Assembly: GCF_001690705.1 (NCBI RefSeq)
Contig: NZ_LZGK01000013.1
Span: 62,001 to 126,000, forward strand
Direction of reading: 5' to 3'
From: Gilliamella sp. wkB178
GTDB taxonomy: Bacteria; Pseudomonadota; Gammaproteobacteria; Enterobacterales; Orbaceae
DNA: 64,000 nucleotides
Part shown: piece after piece, positions 8,728 through 16,869 of the stretch
Position numbering within the stretch: the stretch's first letter is position 1
Layout: each line of letters begins with the position of its first letter
Program-made: the position numbers and the translations under genes
The notes under the pieces: model-generated
Database searches by the model: none
Seen by the model: the letters and a program-made list of their open reading frames with translations, nothing else
What the model was told of the DNA's origin: nothing

Positions 8728-11430
8728 ATGAAAATGAATCTTAGTTTAACAGTAATTTCAGCATTTATGATTGCAGCATTTAGTTGCCATTCAGCTTTTG
8801 CGGATAAAACTGATTCATCTTCGTCAGTTGCCGTTGATAGCAATAAAGTGATTGAGTTAAAAGACGGTTCTAAAGTTCGTGAGATGATTAACAATCAGCA
8901 ACGAAGCCTTTATCAAATAGCGCTTTTAAGTAATATTTCTATTGCCGAATTGCGTGAGATGAATGCCGGTCGTTTTAATAATAAAGATACGGTTGAAGTT
9001 GGAGACCGTCTAGTTCTTCCCGTGAATTCCCCTATATTACCTGCAATAAAAAAAGCTGATTCAAATACTAAAGACAAACACTCAAATTTACCTCAATTAA
9101 GTTCTGATGATAATTACAACCCAAAAAACGATAAAGATGCGGTTGCCACCCAAGTTGCATCAACATTGCAAACATTATCATCGCAAGATTGGAAACAAAT
9201 ATCGTCTTCAGATAATGGGGGGGTGTCTGGACACCTTAAAGATAAAGGTAAAGATTATGCTGAAGGTTACGTGCGTAATGGTGTTAAAAGTCAAGTAGTC
9301 GATCCTTTACGTAGTGCCGCTCAAGATCTTTTAGGTCGCTTTGGTACCGCTCAATTACAGTTTGATGTTGGTGATAAAGGTGAATTCAATAATCTTAATA
9401 TGAAATTATTTAGCCCTTGGTATGATAGTGATAGTACCTTAATATTTTCTCAAATGTCATTCCAAGAATATGAACATAATCGCAGAATTGGTAACTTTGG
9501 TATTGGTCAACGCTGGGATGTAGCCGATAAAAAATGGTTACTTGGTTATAATATCTTTTTTGATCACGACTTTCAAAGATCGCATAATCGTTTAGGTATT
9601 GGTACGGAAGCGTGGACTGATTTTATGAAATTTGCGGTTAACTATTATCACCCATTATCTGATTGGAAAGATTCCCGTGACTTTGATGATTATTTAGAAC
9701 GAGCAGCAAAGGGATTTGATGTCCGTTTCCAAGGTTATTTACCACAATATCCTCAATTTGGTGGTTCATTGATGTATGAACAATATTTTGGTGATAAAGT
9801 GGCTTTGTTTGGTAAAGATAATCTTCAAAAAAATCCAAAGGCTGTTACTGTAGGTTTAGATTATACTCCAGTTCCACTTTTTACTATTAAAGCTGAACAT
9901 AAACAAGGTCAAAACAGTAAGCATGATACCAAAGCGGAATTGACCATGAATTTTCGTATTGGTACCCCGTTAAAAGATCAGTTAGATCCAGATATGGTTC
10001 AAGTTGCTCGCTCGTTAAAAGGTAGTCGTTATGATCTTGTAGATCGTAATAATTATATTGTTTTAGAATATAAAGAAAAGAAAATGAGTGTTGACTTGGG
10101 GCTTGAAGCGCTTCAATTCATCGAAGGTGAAACTTATGGTGTTAGTATTAATGTCCATAATGCCAAAGTAGTAAGTAAATTATCTTGGTCTGGTGATATG
10201 GCCGAAATTGATGCTGGGGGTGGTTTCTTCTGCTCTGCAGTAGGTTTATGTACGTCTTCCACATGGCAAGCACCAACAACAGAAACAAATAATTGGAAGA
10301 TTGTTGCACCAGCTTATGTTGATCAAAATGGTCTACGCCATCCAGTAGCTACAAATGGCAAATATACTTTAATGGTTACTGTAACTAATTCTCATGGTAA
10401 ATCAGCAACATCTAATCCGGTTACTTTTGAAGTTTTGCCAAATTTAACTGTGCGTAAACTTGCGGTTTATGCAGTAGATCAATCAGGGAGCAAAACTGTT
10501 TTAGCCAATAATAATGCCGATGGGCTAAGTGCCGTAACTTTAATGGCAAGCTTGGTTAAATCGAAAAATATAGATGGTGTAATCAGTTCAGTTAATGATG
10601 TAATTGGTTTTAGTGATGAAGCAGCTATGTCGCAAATACCAGATACTTTTGAAGCGATACAAAAAAATTGGACAGCTATAAGTAATGGTAGAAAAATTAC
10701 ATTAGTTGATGGCACTTCAGGGAATGTACGTGCATGCCCAACATCAGAGCCTTGTGTAATTGTTAAATCATTTGAAAAAGTTAAAATGGGGCAACATGTT
10801 TCCTCAAATTCTGCTACAGCCTCTGGTACTACAGTTATTGGTGATACATATACATTAGATGTTGCTTCTAATATTAATGGACTAGTTGATTTTAATATGA
10901 CATTAGATCAATATGGCACGTCCATTAATAAAGCTTCTGTTAATTTTACTGGTGGTGGGGTTGGAACTATTCAAGTTTGGAATGCTAATAGTGGTGTATT
11001 AGTAGCTAGTGCTAAAGGTTCAAGTTTACTTGAGTTTGATACTAATTTACCTAATCAGTTACGCCAATGGAAAGTTGATAGTGAATATTATGTAAAAGCG
11101 TATGATGCTGGTGGAGTAGAAATACAAAATCCATTTGTTATTTGGTCATTAGTTGATAGTAATTCCTCTGCATGTCCAGGTGTAGTTGCCACTACTTTAC
11201 CAAGTGCATTACAAAAACCTCAAGGTCCGTGGTTTAATGTAAGTATGGGTAGGGATGCTCATTATATAATAAGAAGTGCTAGAACTCTTAGTTATGCAAC
11301 TAGTGGAACAAGTATTCCAGCATCTTCTGATGTTCCAGCTGGTTTAAATGTTGATTTAAGTTCAGTAACTGCATCACCTACTGCATGTGCTGGTGATCAA
11401 GGATTTAAATTACAAGTAGCGGTGTATTAA
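8728..11430 (+). CDS. inverse autotransporter adhesin (intimin/invasin family)
   Basis: Predicted 900 residues. Layout: signal peptide (about 1-25, ending HSAFA); a LysM-like domain (about 50-92, SLYQIALLSNISIAELREMNAGRF) expected to bind peptidoglycan; a charged linker; the intimin-type 12-strand beta-barrel (about 190-450) with classic blocks such as DLLGRFGTAQLQFDV, IGQRWDVADKKWLLGYNIFFD and DFDDYLERAAKGFDVR; then a surface passenger of Ig-like domains. The passenger has three apparent paired Cys regions (FFCSAVGLCTS, ACPTSEPC, and ACPGVV with TACAG at the end). Inverse autotransporters insert N-terminally in the outer membrane, aided by BamA, and display the C-terminus outside. Receptor unknown. 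A G7 tract lies in the coding sequence after the LysM part. The next gene is a likely functional partner, 133 bases downstream. Confidence 0.92.
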   Translation: MKMNLSLTVISAFMIAAFSCHSAFADKTDSSSSVAVDSNKVIELKDGSKVREMINNQQRSLYQIALLSNISIAELREMNAGRFNNKDTVEVGDRLVLPVNSPILPAIKKADSNTKDKHSNLPQLSSDDNYNPKNDKDAVATQVASTLQTLSSQDWKQISSSDNGGVSGHLKDKGKDYAEGYVRNGVKSQVVDPLRSAAQDLLGRFGTAQLQFDVGDKGEFNNLNMKLFSPWYDSDSTLIFSQMSFQEYEHNRRIGNFGIGQRWDVADKKWLLGYNIFFDHDFQRSHNRLGIGTEAWTDFMKFAVNYYHPLSDWKDSRDFDDYLERAAKGFDVRFQGYLPQYPQFGGSLMYEQYFGDKVALFGKDNLQKNPKAVTVGLDYTPVPLFTIKAEHKQGQNSKHDTKAELTMNFRIGTPLKDQLDPDMVQVARSLKGSRYDLVDRNNYIVLEYKEKKMSVDLGLEALQFIEGETYGVSINVHNAKVVSKLSWSGDMAEIDAGGGFFCSAVGLCTSSTWQAPTTETNNWKIVAPAYVDQNGLRHPVATNGKYTLMVTVTNSHGKSATSNPVTFEVLPNLTVRKLAVYAVDQSGSKTVLANNNADGLSAVTLMASLVKSKNIDGVISSVNDVIGFSDEAAMSQIPDTFEAIQKNWTAISNGRKITLVDGTSGNVRACPTSEPCVIVKSFEKVKMGQHVSSNSATASGTTVIGDTYTLDVASNINGLVDFNMTLDQYGTSINKASVNFTGGGVGTIQVWNANSGVLVASAKGSSLLEFDTNLPNQLRQWKVDSEYYVKAYDAGGVEIQNPFVIWSLVDSNSSACPGVVATTLPSALQKPQGPWFNVSMGRDAHYIIRSARTLSYATSGTSIPASSDVPAGLNVDLSSVTASPTACAGDQGFKLQVAVY
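9217..9223 (+). repeat. G7 homopolymer inside the adhesin reading frame
   Basis: Seven consecutive G, encoding part of NGGVSG between the LysM-like domain and the barrel. It stands out in an AT-rich genome. Read in the other two frames downstream, stops appear at 9237-9239 and at 9296-9298, so a one-base slip would remove barrel and passenger. Confidence 0.9.
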
Positions 11431-11563
11431 TTGATGTGTACTAAATTTTAAAGAATTTTAGATAATTGATTTATATCAGTTATCCAAAATAGGACACCAT
11501 AAAATGGTGTATTTATATAAATACAACATGTTAATTTGAGAAATAAAAATAGGAAATTAAAAC

Positions 11564-12643
11564 ATGAAAAATTTAACCGTAAAAAAAATCGCATTAGGGC
11601 TATTTTTGGCAGGTTATGCTGCAAGTAGTTCCTTTGCGTTAACTTCAACAGCAGAAACCGCTGCAACTATCCTAGGTACTGCTCCAGCGATGAGAAGTGA
11701 CACAGGTACTGATGATCACCAAATGACAATTAAAGTCTATGATGCTACAGCGGCGACTCCAACCGTAGTAAATGGCCGAGCTGTTAGAGTTGGCGATAAA
11801 GTTGTTATTAGTTATAAATTATTCGATGCTGATGGTGATACTGATGCTAATTTAGACGTACCTAATTCCCTAGTCATATATACTAAGGATGGAGCTGGTA
11901 ACTGGAATGCTCAGACTTCTTTAGCTAAAACAGTAACTCCTTTTAATAGTGCAGATCCTGAAAAAGGGGAAATAACATTCACTATTCCTGCCGGATTTGC
12001 AGGTGCAACAGCAATCGGTCTTAAAATTCAAGAACGAACTCAGTATGGTGACCCTAATGTAAATCAGTGGTTAACTGTATCCAACCTTTGGGGAGTAGGT
12101 AACCCAGGGACTGGTACTACTGATCCTACTAACCCAGGTGCAGGAGGCGGTCCAGGTGATACCGGAGGTACCAATCCAACTATAGGGCCTGTCGAAACTG
12201 ATCATATAGCATTGGGTATCTTTAAACTTGATTCCGCTGGTGCTCCAATAAAAGGAGTTAATTATGCAAAATCAGGAGCTACTAATCCAATATATGGTGA
12301 AAGTTATGCAGCTATAGTTTGGGATGATAGTGACGGTAGTACTCCAAATGGTATTATAGATGCTACTGAAGTGGAAACAACGGCTTCCTATTCCTTCACA
12401 TGGAAATTAACTGGTAGTTATACTCCACCTACTCCTGCAGGTAGTTCTACAGCTCCAGCAGCAGTGCCTGCTGATACTGCAGATCTAGTAGCTGCTTCTC
12501 AAGGTATAAGTAATCGAGTAGCTACAAATGATAAAATTTTATTAGGTGCTGCAACTGGTAAACACAATACTACATATAGTTCTGTTCATTCAGCTTATTT
12601 AGCTGGTGCACAAGGGTATAAACTTTCAGTAACCGCAAACTAA
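11564..12643 (+). CDS. secreted two-domain protein, probable partner of the adjacent inverse autotransporter
   Basis: Predicted 359 residues with a clear signal peptide (MKNLTVKKIALGLFLAGYAASSSFA). Two beta-rich domains (about 45-170 and 205-359) are joined by a Gly/Pro/Thr linker (GNPGTGTTDPTNPGAGGGPG). Domain 1 has GDKVVISYKLFDADGDTD, an Asp-rich loop that could bind calcium. No Cys residues are seen. I do not recognise an enzyme. The position after an inverse autotransporter recalls the ZirT-ZirS/ZirU and SinH-SinI arrangements, where a small secreted protein is exported with or by the barrel; that function is inference. Its last residues (QGYKLSVTAN) resemble the adhesin's end (QGFKLQVAVY). 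The start has AGGAAA upstream, and a strong terminator follows. Confidence 0.8.
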   Translation: MKNLTVKKIALGLFLAGYAASSSFALTSTAETAATILGTAPAMRSDTGTDDHQMTIKVYDATAATPTVVNGRAVRVGDKVVISYKLFDADGDTDANLDVPNSLVIYTKDGAGNWNAQTSLAKTVTPFNSADPEKGEITFTIPAGFAGATAIGLKIQERTQYGDPNVNQWLTVSNLWGVGNPGTGTTDPTNPGAGGGPGDTGGTNPTIGPVETDHIALGIFKLDSAGAPIKGVNYAKSGATNPIYGESYAAIVWDDSDGSTPNGIIDATEVETTASYSFTWKLTGSYTPPTPAGSSTAPAAVPADTADLVAASQGISNRVATNDKILLGAATGKHNTTYSSVHSAYLAGAQGYKLSVTAN

Positions 12644-12949
12644 TTATTAGTTTATTTATACTAAAAAACCACTCATTAGAGTGGTTTTTTTTGAACAATA
12701 TAATATGTTACTAATCATTTTTATATTTTAATATTAAAAAATTTTTTGGATGTTTTAAATAAGTTAAAAAATATCTAGTAATGCCTTTATTTATTAATTA
12801 ACTCTTAAAATAACTCCTTCAATTAATAAAAATTTTTATAAAAAATATAATTAATTATTTTAGTTAAGTAACTAATATTAAAATCACTCTTCTTATTCTA
12901 CAATTGATACTTTAATATAGTAATATTTTTAATTCATCATAATCAAAAT
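12644..12949 (+). other. 306-base spacer before yheU
   Basis: It holds the terminator listed separately and then about 255 bases of A/T-rich sequence with no reading frame I can support. The yheU promoter must lie here, but no hexamer pair stands out. Confidence 0.5.
12663..12692 (+). terminator. strong intrinsic terminator of the adhesin operon
   Basis: AAAAACCACTC (12664-12674), loop ATTA, GAGTGGTTTTT (12679-12689), followed by more T. It is a perfect 11-bp stem with a U-tract, 20 bases after the stop codon. Confidence 0.92.
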
Positions 12950-13156
12950 ATGATTATTCCTTGGCAAGATTTAGACCCCGCAACATTAAATAATTTAATT
13001 GAATCCTTTGTATTGCGAGAAGGGACTGACTATGGTTGTCAAGAAAAATCATTAGCTGATAAAGTTAATGATGTAAAACTTCAATTAGTCAATGGATTGG
13101 CAGTTATTTATTGGTCAGAGTTACATGAAACAGTTGATATTAAGCGTTTAAAATAA
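12950..13156 (+). CDS. yheU: YheU family protein (UPF0270)
   Basis: Predicted 68 residues. [29 protein letters not shown] is nearly identical to the E. coli YheU N-terminus, and [10 protein letters not shown] near the end is also conserved. The function is unknown. In E. coli it lies near crp, and here it is 89 bases upstream of the crp start, so the neighbourhood is ancestral. There is no strong Shine-Dalgarno sequence before the ATG. Confidence 0.9.
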   Translation: MIIPWQDLDPATLNNLIESFVLREGTDYGCQEKSLADKVNDVKLQLVNGLAVIYWSELHETVDIKRLK

Positions 13157-13245
13157 TGGATAAATTCATTGATCATGAGTATATAAATTATGGTGTAACT
13201 TTGTTATAGTGTGTGAGTTGTAAATTAAATGGAGAGGAAGGAATT

Positions 13246-13875
13246 ATGCTAGGTAAACAGCAAACGGATACAACATTGGAGTGGTTTTTATCTCATTGTC
13301 ATATTCATAAATATCCAGCCAAAAGCACCCTTATTCATCAAGGGGAAAAAGCTGAAACTCTCTATTACATTGTGAAAGGATCTGTTGCGGTTTTAATAAA
13401 AGATGATGAAGGTAATGAAATGATTTTGTCTTATTTAAACCAAGGACAATTTCTGGGTGAACTAGGATTGTTTGATGAAGGAACAGAGCGAAGTGCTTGG
13501 GTTAAAGCAAAAACCAGTTGTGAAGTAGCTGAAATCTCATATAAAAAATTTAAACAGTTAGTTCAAGTTAACCCTGATATTTTAATGCGACTTGCGAGCC
13601 AAATGGCTAGTCGTTTACAAGTAACCTCGGAAAAAGTGAGTAATTTAGCCTTTTTAGATGTTGCCGGGCGGATAGCACAAACTTTATTGAATCTTGCTAA
13701 ACAACCTGATGCAATGACTCATCCTGACGGGATGCAAATTAAAATTACCCGCCAAGAAATTGGCCAAATAGTTGGATGTTCGCGGGAAACTGTTGGGAGA
13801 ATATTAAAAATGCTTGAAGATCAACATTTAATTTCTGCGCATGGTAAGACCATCGTAGTTTATGGTACGCGTTAA
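13246..13875 (+). CDS. crp: cAMP receptor protein CRP
   Basis: Predicted 209 residues from the ATG at 13246, preceded by GGAGAGGAAGG. An in-frame upstream start at 13213 has no such signal and lengthens the protein beyond the family. Sequence is almost identical to E. coli CRP through the cAMP-binding beta-roll ([30 protein letters not shown], then the ERSAWVKAK cAMP contact region). The C-terminal helix-turn-helix [19 protein letters not shown] lies at about residues 169-187. The recognition helix is unchanged, so the DNA target should be the usual TGTGA-N6-TCACA. It is a global regulator of carbon use. Confidence 0.98.
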   Translation: MLGKQQTDTTLEWFLSHCHIHKYPAKSTLIHQGEKAETLYYIVKGSVAVLIKDDEGNEMILSYLNQGQFLGELGLFDEGTERSAWVKAKTSCEVAEISYKKFKQLVQVNPDILMRLASQMASRLQVTSEKVSNLAFLDVAGRIAQTLLNLAKQPDAMTHPDGMQIKITRQEIGQIVGCSRETVGRILKMLEDQHLISAHGKTIVVYGTR

Positions 13876-13943
13876 TTGCTCAAACAAATATAATATATAA
13901 TATAAGTGCGAAGAATGATTGATACAGTACAGGGTATTATGGC

Positions 13944-14675
13944 ATGACACAAGAGAGATGTGTTCCTAGTCATGTGGCTATTATTATGGACGGTAATGGG
14001 CGCTGGGCACAACAACGAAACCAACTCCGAGCGGTTGGACATCGAGCTGGCTTGAAGGCAGTGCGAAAAATCGTAACTTATGCTGCCAGTATGGGTGTAA
14101 AAGTTCTTACCTTGTATGCATTTAGTAGTGAAAACTGGAAACGTCCTTCAACTGAGGTTTCAGCTTTAATTTCTTTATTTATTTACGCATTGAATCGAGA
14201 AATGAAAAGTTTAAATAAAAATAATGTACGTTTAAATATTATTGGTGATATTTCTCGGTTTAGTTACCACTTACAAAATATGATTATTAATGCCCAGCAG
14301 TTAACTCAAAATAATTCAGGTTTAGTTTTAAATATTGCTGCTAATTATGGTGGGCGCTGGGATATTTTGCAGTCAGCAAAAAAAATTGCTGCACAAGTTT
14401 TAAATAGTGATTTAGCATTAGATGATATTACTGAAGAACAATTTAGCCTTGGCATGTGTTTGCATAATTTACCAGAAGTTGATTTAGTCATCCGTACTGG
14501 TGGTGATTATCGAATTAGTAATTTTTTGTTATGGCAAATTGCTTATTCTGAACTTTATTTTACCGATGTTTTGTGGCCAGATTTTAATCCTTCATTATTT
14601 GATGAGGCAATTAAAGCATTTAATACTAGGCATAGGCGCTTTGGTGGTATTGATAATAAGGAACAATCATGTTAA
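13944..14675 (+). CDS. uppS: undecaprenyl diphosphate synthase
   Basis: cis-Prenyltransferase that makes the C55 lipid carrier for peptidoglycan, O-antigen and other envelope glycans. Predicted 243 residues. The catalytic Asp is in IIMDGNGRWAQ (D16), followed by GHRAGLKAVRKIV, FSSENWKRP and the C-terminal VIRTGGDYRISNFLLWQ. The start at 13944 has AGGGT upstream. dxr and frr, the usual upstream neighbours, are absent and crp lies there instead. It overlaps cdsA by 7 bases. Confidence 0.97.
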   Translation: MTQERCVPSHVAIIMDGNGRWAQQRNQLRAVGHRAGLKAVRKIVTYAASMGVKVLTLYAFSSENWKRPSTEVSALISLFIYALNREMKSLNKNNVRLNIIGDISRFSYHLQNMIINAQQLTQNNSGLVLNIAANYGGRWDILQSAKKIAAQVLNSDLALDDITEEQFSLGMCLHNLPEVDLVIRTGGDYRISNFLLWQIAYSELYFTDVLWPDFNPSLFDEAIKAFNTRHRRFGGIDNKEQSC

Positions 14676-15511
14676 TTCAACGTATACTTGCGGCAATTAT
14701 ACTTATTCCATTAGTACTTATTGCTCTTTTTATAGTTCCTTTTTCAATATTTGTGTTTATCATGATCGCGGTTGGTGGTTTGGCTGCTTGGGAATGGGCG
14801 CAATTTCTACATTTTACCAATAAAAAATCAAGATTAATTTTTTCGCTAATAGTTATTATTTTGTTAACTTTACTCTATTACTTCCCTATATCAATTGCAG
14901 CAAAATCCCAACTATTTAGTATATTATTAACTTTATCTGTTGGTTGGTGGCTAGTCGCCTTAGGGTTAGTGATTAGTTATCCACAAACAACTAAGTATTG
15001 GTGTAATTCAATTATTGTGAAATTATCTTTTGCTTTTTTCACCTTGGTACCATTTTTTATCGGTATGATTGAATTAAGATCTATTAATTATACATCTAAT
15101 ACTTATACTGGTGCTTGTTGGTTAATGTATGTATTTGTTCTTGTTTGGGCAACCGATACTGGTGCTTATTTTGCTGGACGTAGTTTTGGTCGACATAAAT
15201 TAGCGCCTAAGGTATCACCCGGCAAAACTATAGAAGGCTTTATAGGTGGAGTAACTTTAGCAGTTATAGTAATTTTAGTTACTTATGTTTTAGGAATTTT
15301 CCTAATTGATTTTGACACTTTTGCTATTAGTTCTTTATTAGCTATTTTAGTTTCAGTATTGGGTGATTTAACTGAAAGTATGTTTAAGCGTGAAGCTGAA
15401 ATAAAAGATAGTGGACACTTGATTCCAGGGCATGGTGGTATTTTAGATCGCATTGATAGTTTAACTGCTGCGGTGCCAATTTTTGCAGTATTATCCTTAT
15501 ATTTATTATAA
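14669..15511 (+). CDS. cdsA: phosphatidate cytidylyltransferase
   Basis: Makes CDP-diacylglycerol from phosphatidate and CTP in the inner membrane, the branch point for all phospholipids. Predicted 280 residues with about eight hydrophobic segments. The CDS signature is SPGKTIEGFIGG ... ESMFKREAEIKDSGHLIPGHGGILDRIDSL, with the Asp and Lys residues in place. It starts inside the end of uppS, so translation is probably coupled. Confidence 0.97.
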   Translation: MLIQRILAAIILIPLVLIALFIVPFSIFVFIMIAVGGLAAWEWAQFLHFTNKKSRLIFSLIVIILLTLLYYFPISIAAKSQLFSILLTLSVGWWLVALGLVISYPQTTKYWCNSIIVKLSFAFFTLVPFFIGMIELRSINYTSNTYTGACWLMYVFVLVWATDTGAYFAGRSFGRHKLAPKVSPGKTIEGFIGGVTLAVIVILVTYVLGIFLIDFDTFAISSLLAILVSVLGDLTESMFKREAEIKDSGHLIPGHGGILDRIDSLTAAVPIFAVLSLYLL

Positions 15512-15524
15512 AAGGTGACAAATT

Positions 15525-16844
15525 TTGCTTTGGTCATTGTTGTTATTTGTTATAACTATAAGTATATTAGTCACCATTCATGAATTTGGGCATTTTATCG
15601 TTGCTCGTTTATGTGGTGTTAAAGTTGAGTGTTTTTCAATTGGTTTTGGTAAGAAGTTGTGGTCGCATAAATTTGCAAGTGGAACAGAATTGGTAATTGC
15701 TATGATTCCACTTGGTGGTTATGTTAGAATGCTCAACAGCAAAACTATAACTTTGCCAGTTAAGGCCTCAAAATGTGCTTTTGATAATAAGAAAATTTGG
15801 CAAAGAGCTGTAATTATTGTTGCTGGACCAGCGGCTAATTTTCTATTAGCTTTTATTATTTATTGGCTAATTTTTTTAATGGGTGTAGTAACTTATCCGG
15901 TGCAGGTACAAGCAACAGTGCCCGGTTCGCCAGCCGCAAGTGCAGATATTCCATCAGGAGTAGAGTTAAAAACTATTAACAATATACAAATAGACAGTTG
16001 GAATGATGTGAATTTAACATTAATTTCCATTTTAGGGCAAGATAGTGTATCTTTGTCATATTTGGAAAATTTTGATAAAAATCAATCAGAATTATATAAA
16101 CAGAATATAGATATCAGCCATTGGCATTTTGATATAGAAAAAGAATCTGCTATCACTGCATTTGGTTTTATTCCTAAGACCTTGGAAATTTATCCAATTG
16201 TGAGTAAAATTATAAGCGGTTCTGCTGCTGAAAAAGCAGGTTTACAAATAGGTGATAAAATTATTAGTTATAATGATCATCCTTACCTTAATTGGGATGA
16301 TTTTGCAGCGGAAATTAGAAAGTCTAACCCTATGATCTTAAAGGTTAATAGAGGAAATAAGGATATTTATATTAACTTAAAACCAACAATTAATGCCAGT
16401 GGTGAAGGTGTTGCAGGAATATACCCTACATCAAATGCAGTAGTCAAGGAGTATGGTTTTTTAGAGGGATTTGGTAAAGGATTGAGGCAAACAGGATTAA
16501 CTACAACGTTAACTGTTCATTCGCTTTACCAGTTGTTAACAGGTGTTATTGGGATTAAACATTTATCTGGTCCAATAACTATAGCAAAAAGCGCAGGGCA
16601 AACAGCAAGTTATGGTTTTACGCCTTATTTATATTTTTTAGCATTTATTAGTATAAGTTTGGGTGTGATCAATCTTGTTCCATTACCAATGTTAGATGGT
16701 GGGCACTTAATTTTTTTATTTTTAGAAAAGATAAAAGGGAATGCCTTATCAGATAAAACCCAAGAACGATTATATCGAATTGGGTTTGTTTTATTAATGG
16801 TAATAATGGGAATTGCACTATTTAATGATGTTTTACGATTGTGA
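15525..16844 (+). CDS. rseP: site-2 protease RseP
   Basis: Intramembrane zinc protease that cuts the anti-sigma factor RseA after DegS and so releases sigma-E; it also clears signal peptides. Predicted 439 residues (E. coli 450). The zinc site HEFGH is at residues 19-23 in the first membrane segment, the LDG motif is NLVPLPMLDGGHL in a C-terminal segment, and PDZ domains lie between. The start is a TTG at 15525 with AAGGTG 7 bases upstream. MLWSLLLFVIT aligns with the E. coli N-terminus and no ATG fits before the active site. It is followed by bamA, itself a sigma-E target in E. coli. Confidence 0.95.
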   Translation: MLWSLLLFVITISILVTIHEFGHFIVARLCGVKVECFSIGFGKKLWSHKFASGTELVIAMIPLGGYVRMLNSKTITLPVKASKCAFDNKKIWQRAVIIVAGPAANFLLAFIIYWLIFLMGVVTYPVQVQATVPGSPAASADIPSGVELKTINNIQIDSWNDVNLTLISILGQDSVSLSYLENFDKNQSELYKQNIDISHWHFDIEKESAITAFGFIPKTLEIYPIVSKIISGSAAEKAGLQIGDKIISYNDHPYLNWDDFAAEIRKSNPMILKVNRGNKDIYINLKPTINASGEGVAGIYPTSNAVVKEYGFLEGFGKGLRQTGLTTTLTVHSLYQLLTGVIGIKHLSGPITIAKSAGQTASYGFTPYLYFLAFISISLGVINLVPLPMLDGGHLIFLFLEKIKGNALSDKTQERLYRIGFVLLMVIMGIALFNDVLRL

Positions 16845-16869
16845 TGGAATGAGGTTATAAACATTTACA

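Noticed and set aside
8610-8894. Minus-strand frame overlapping the adhesin signal sequence
   Set aside because: Low-complexity Ile/Leu-rich translation, antisense to a clear gene, no family resemblance, no ribosome site.
13157-13245. CRP autoregulatory site before crp
   Set aside because: A TGTGA half-site occurs at about 13211 but there is no TCACA half at the right distance.
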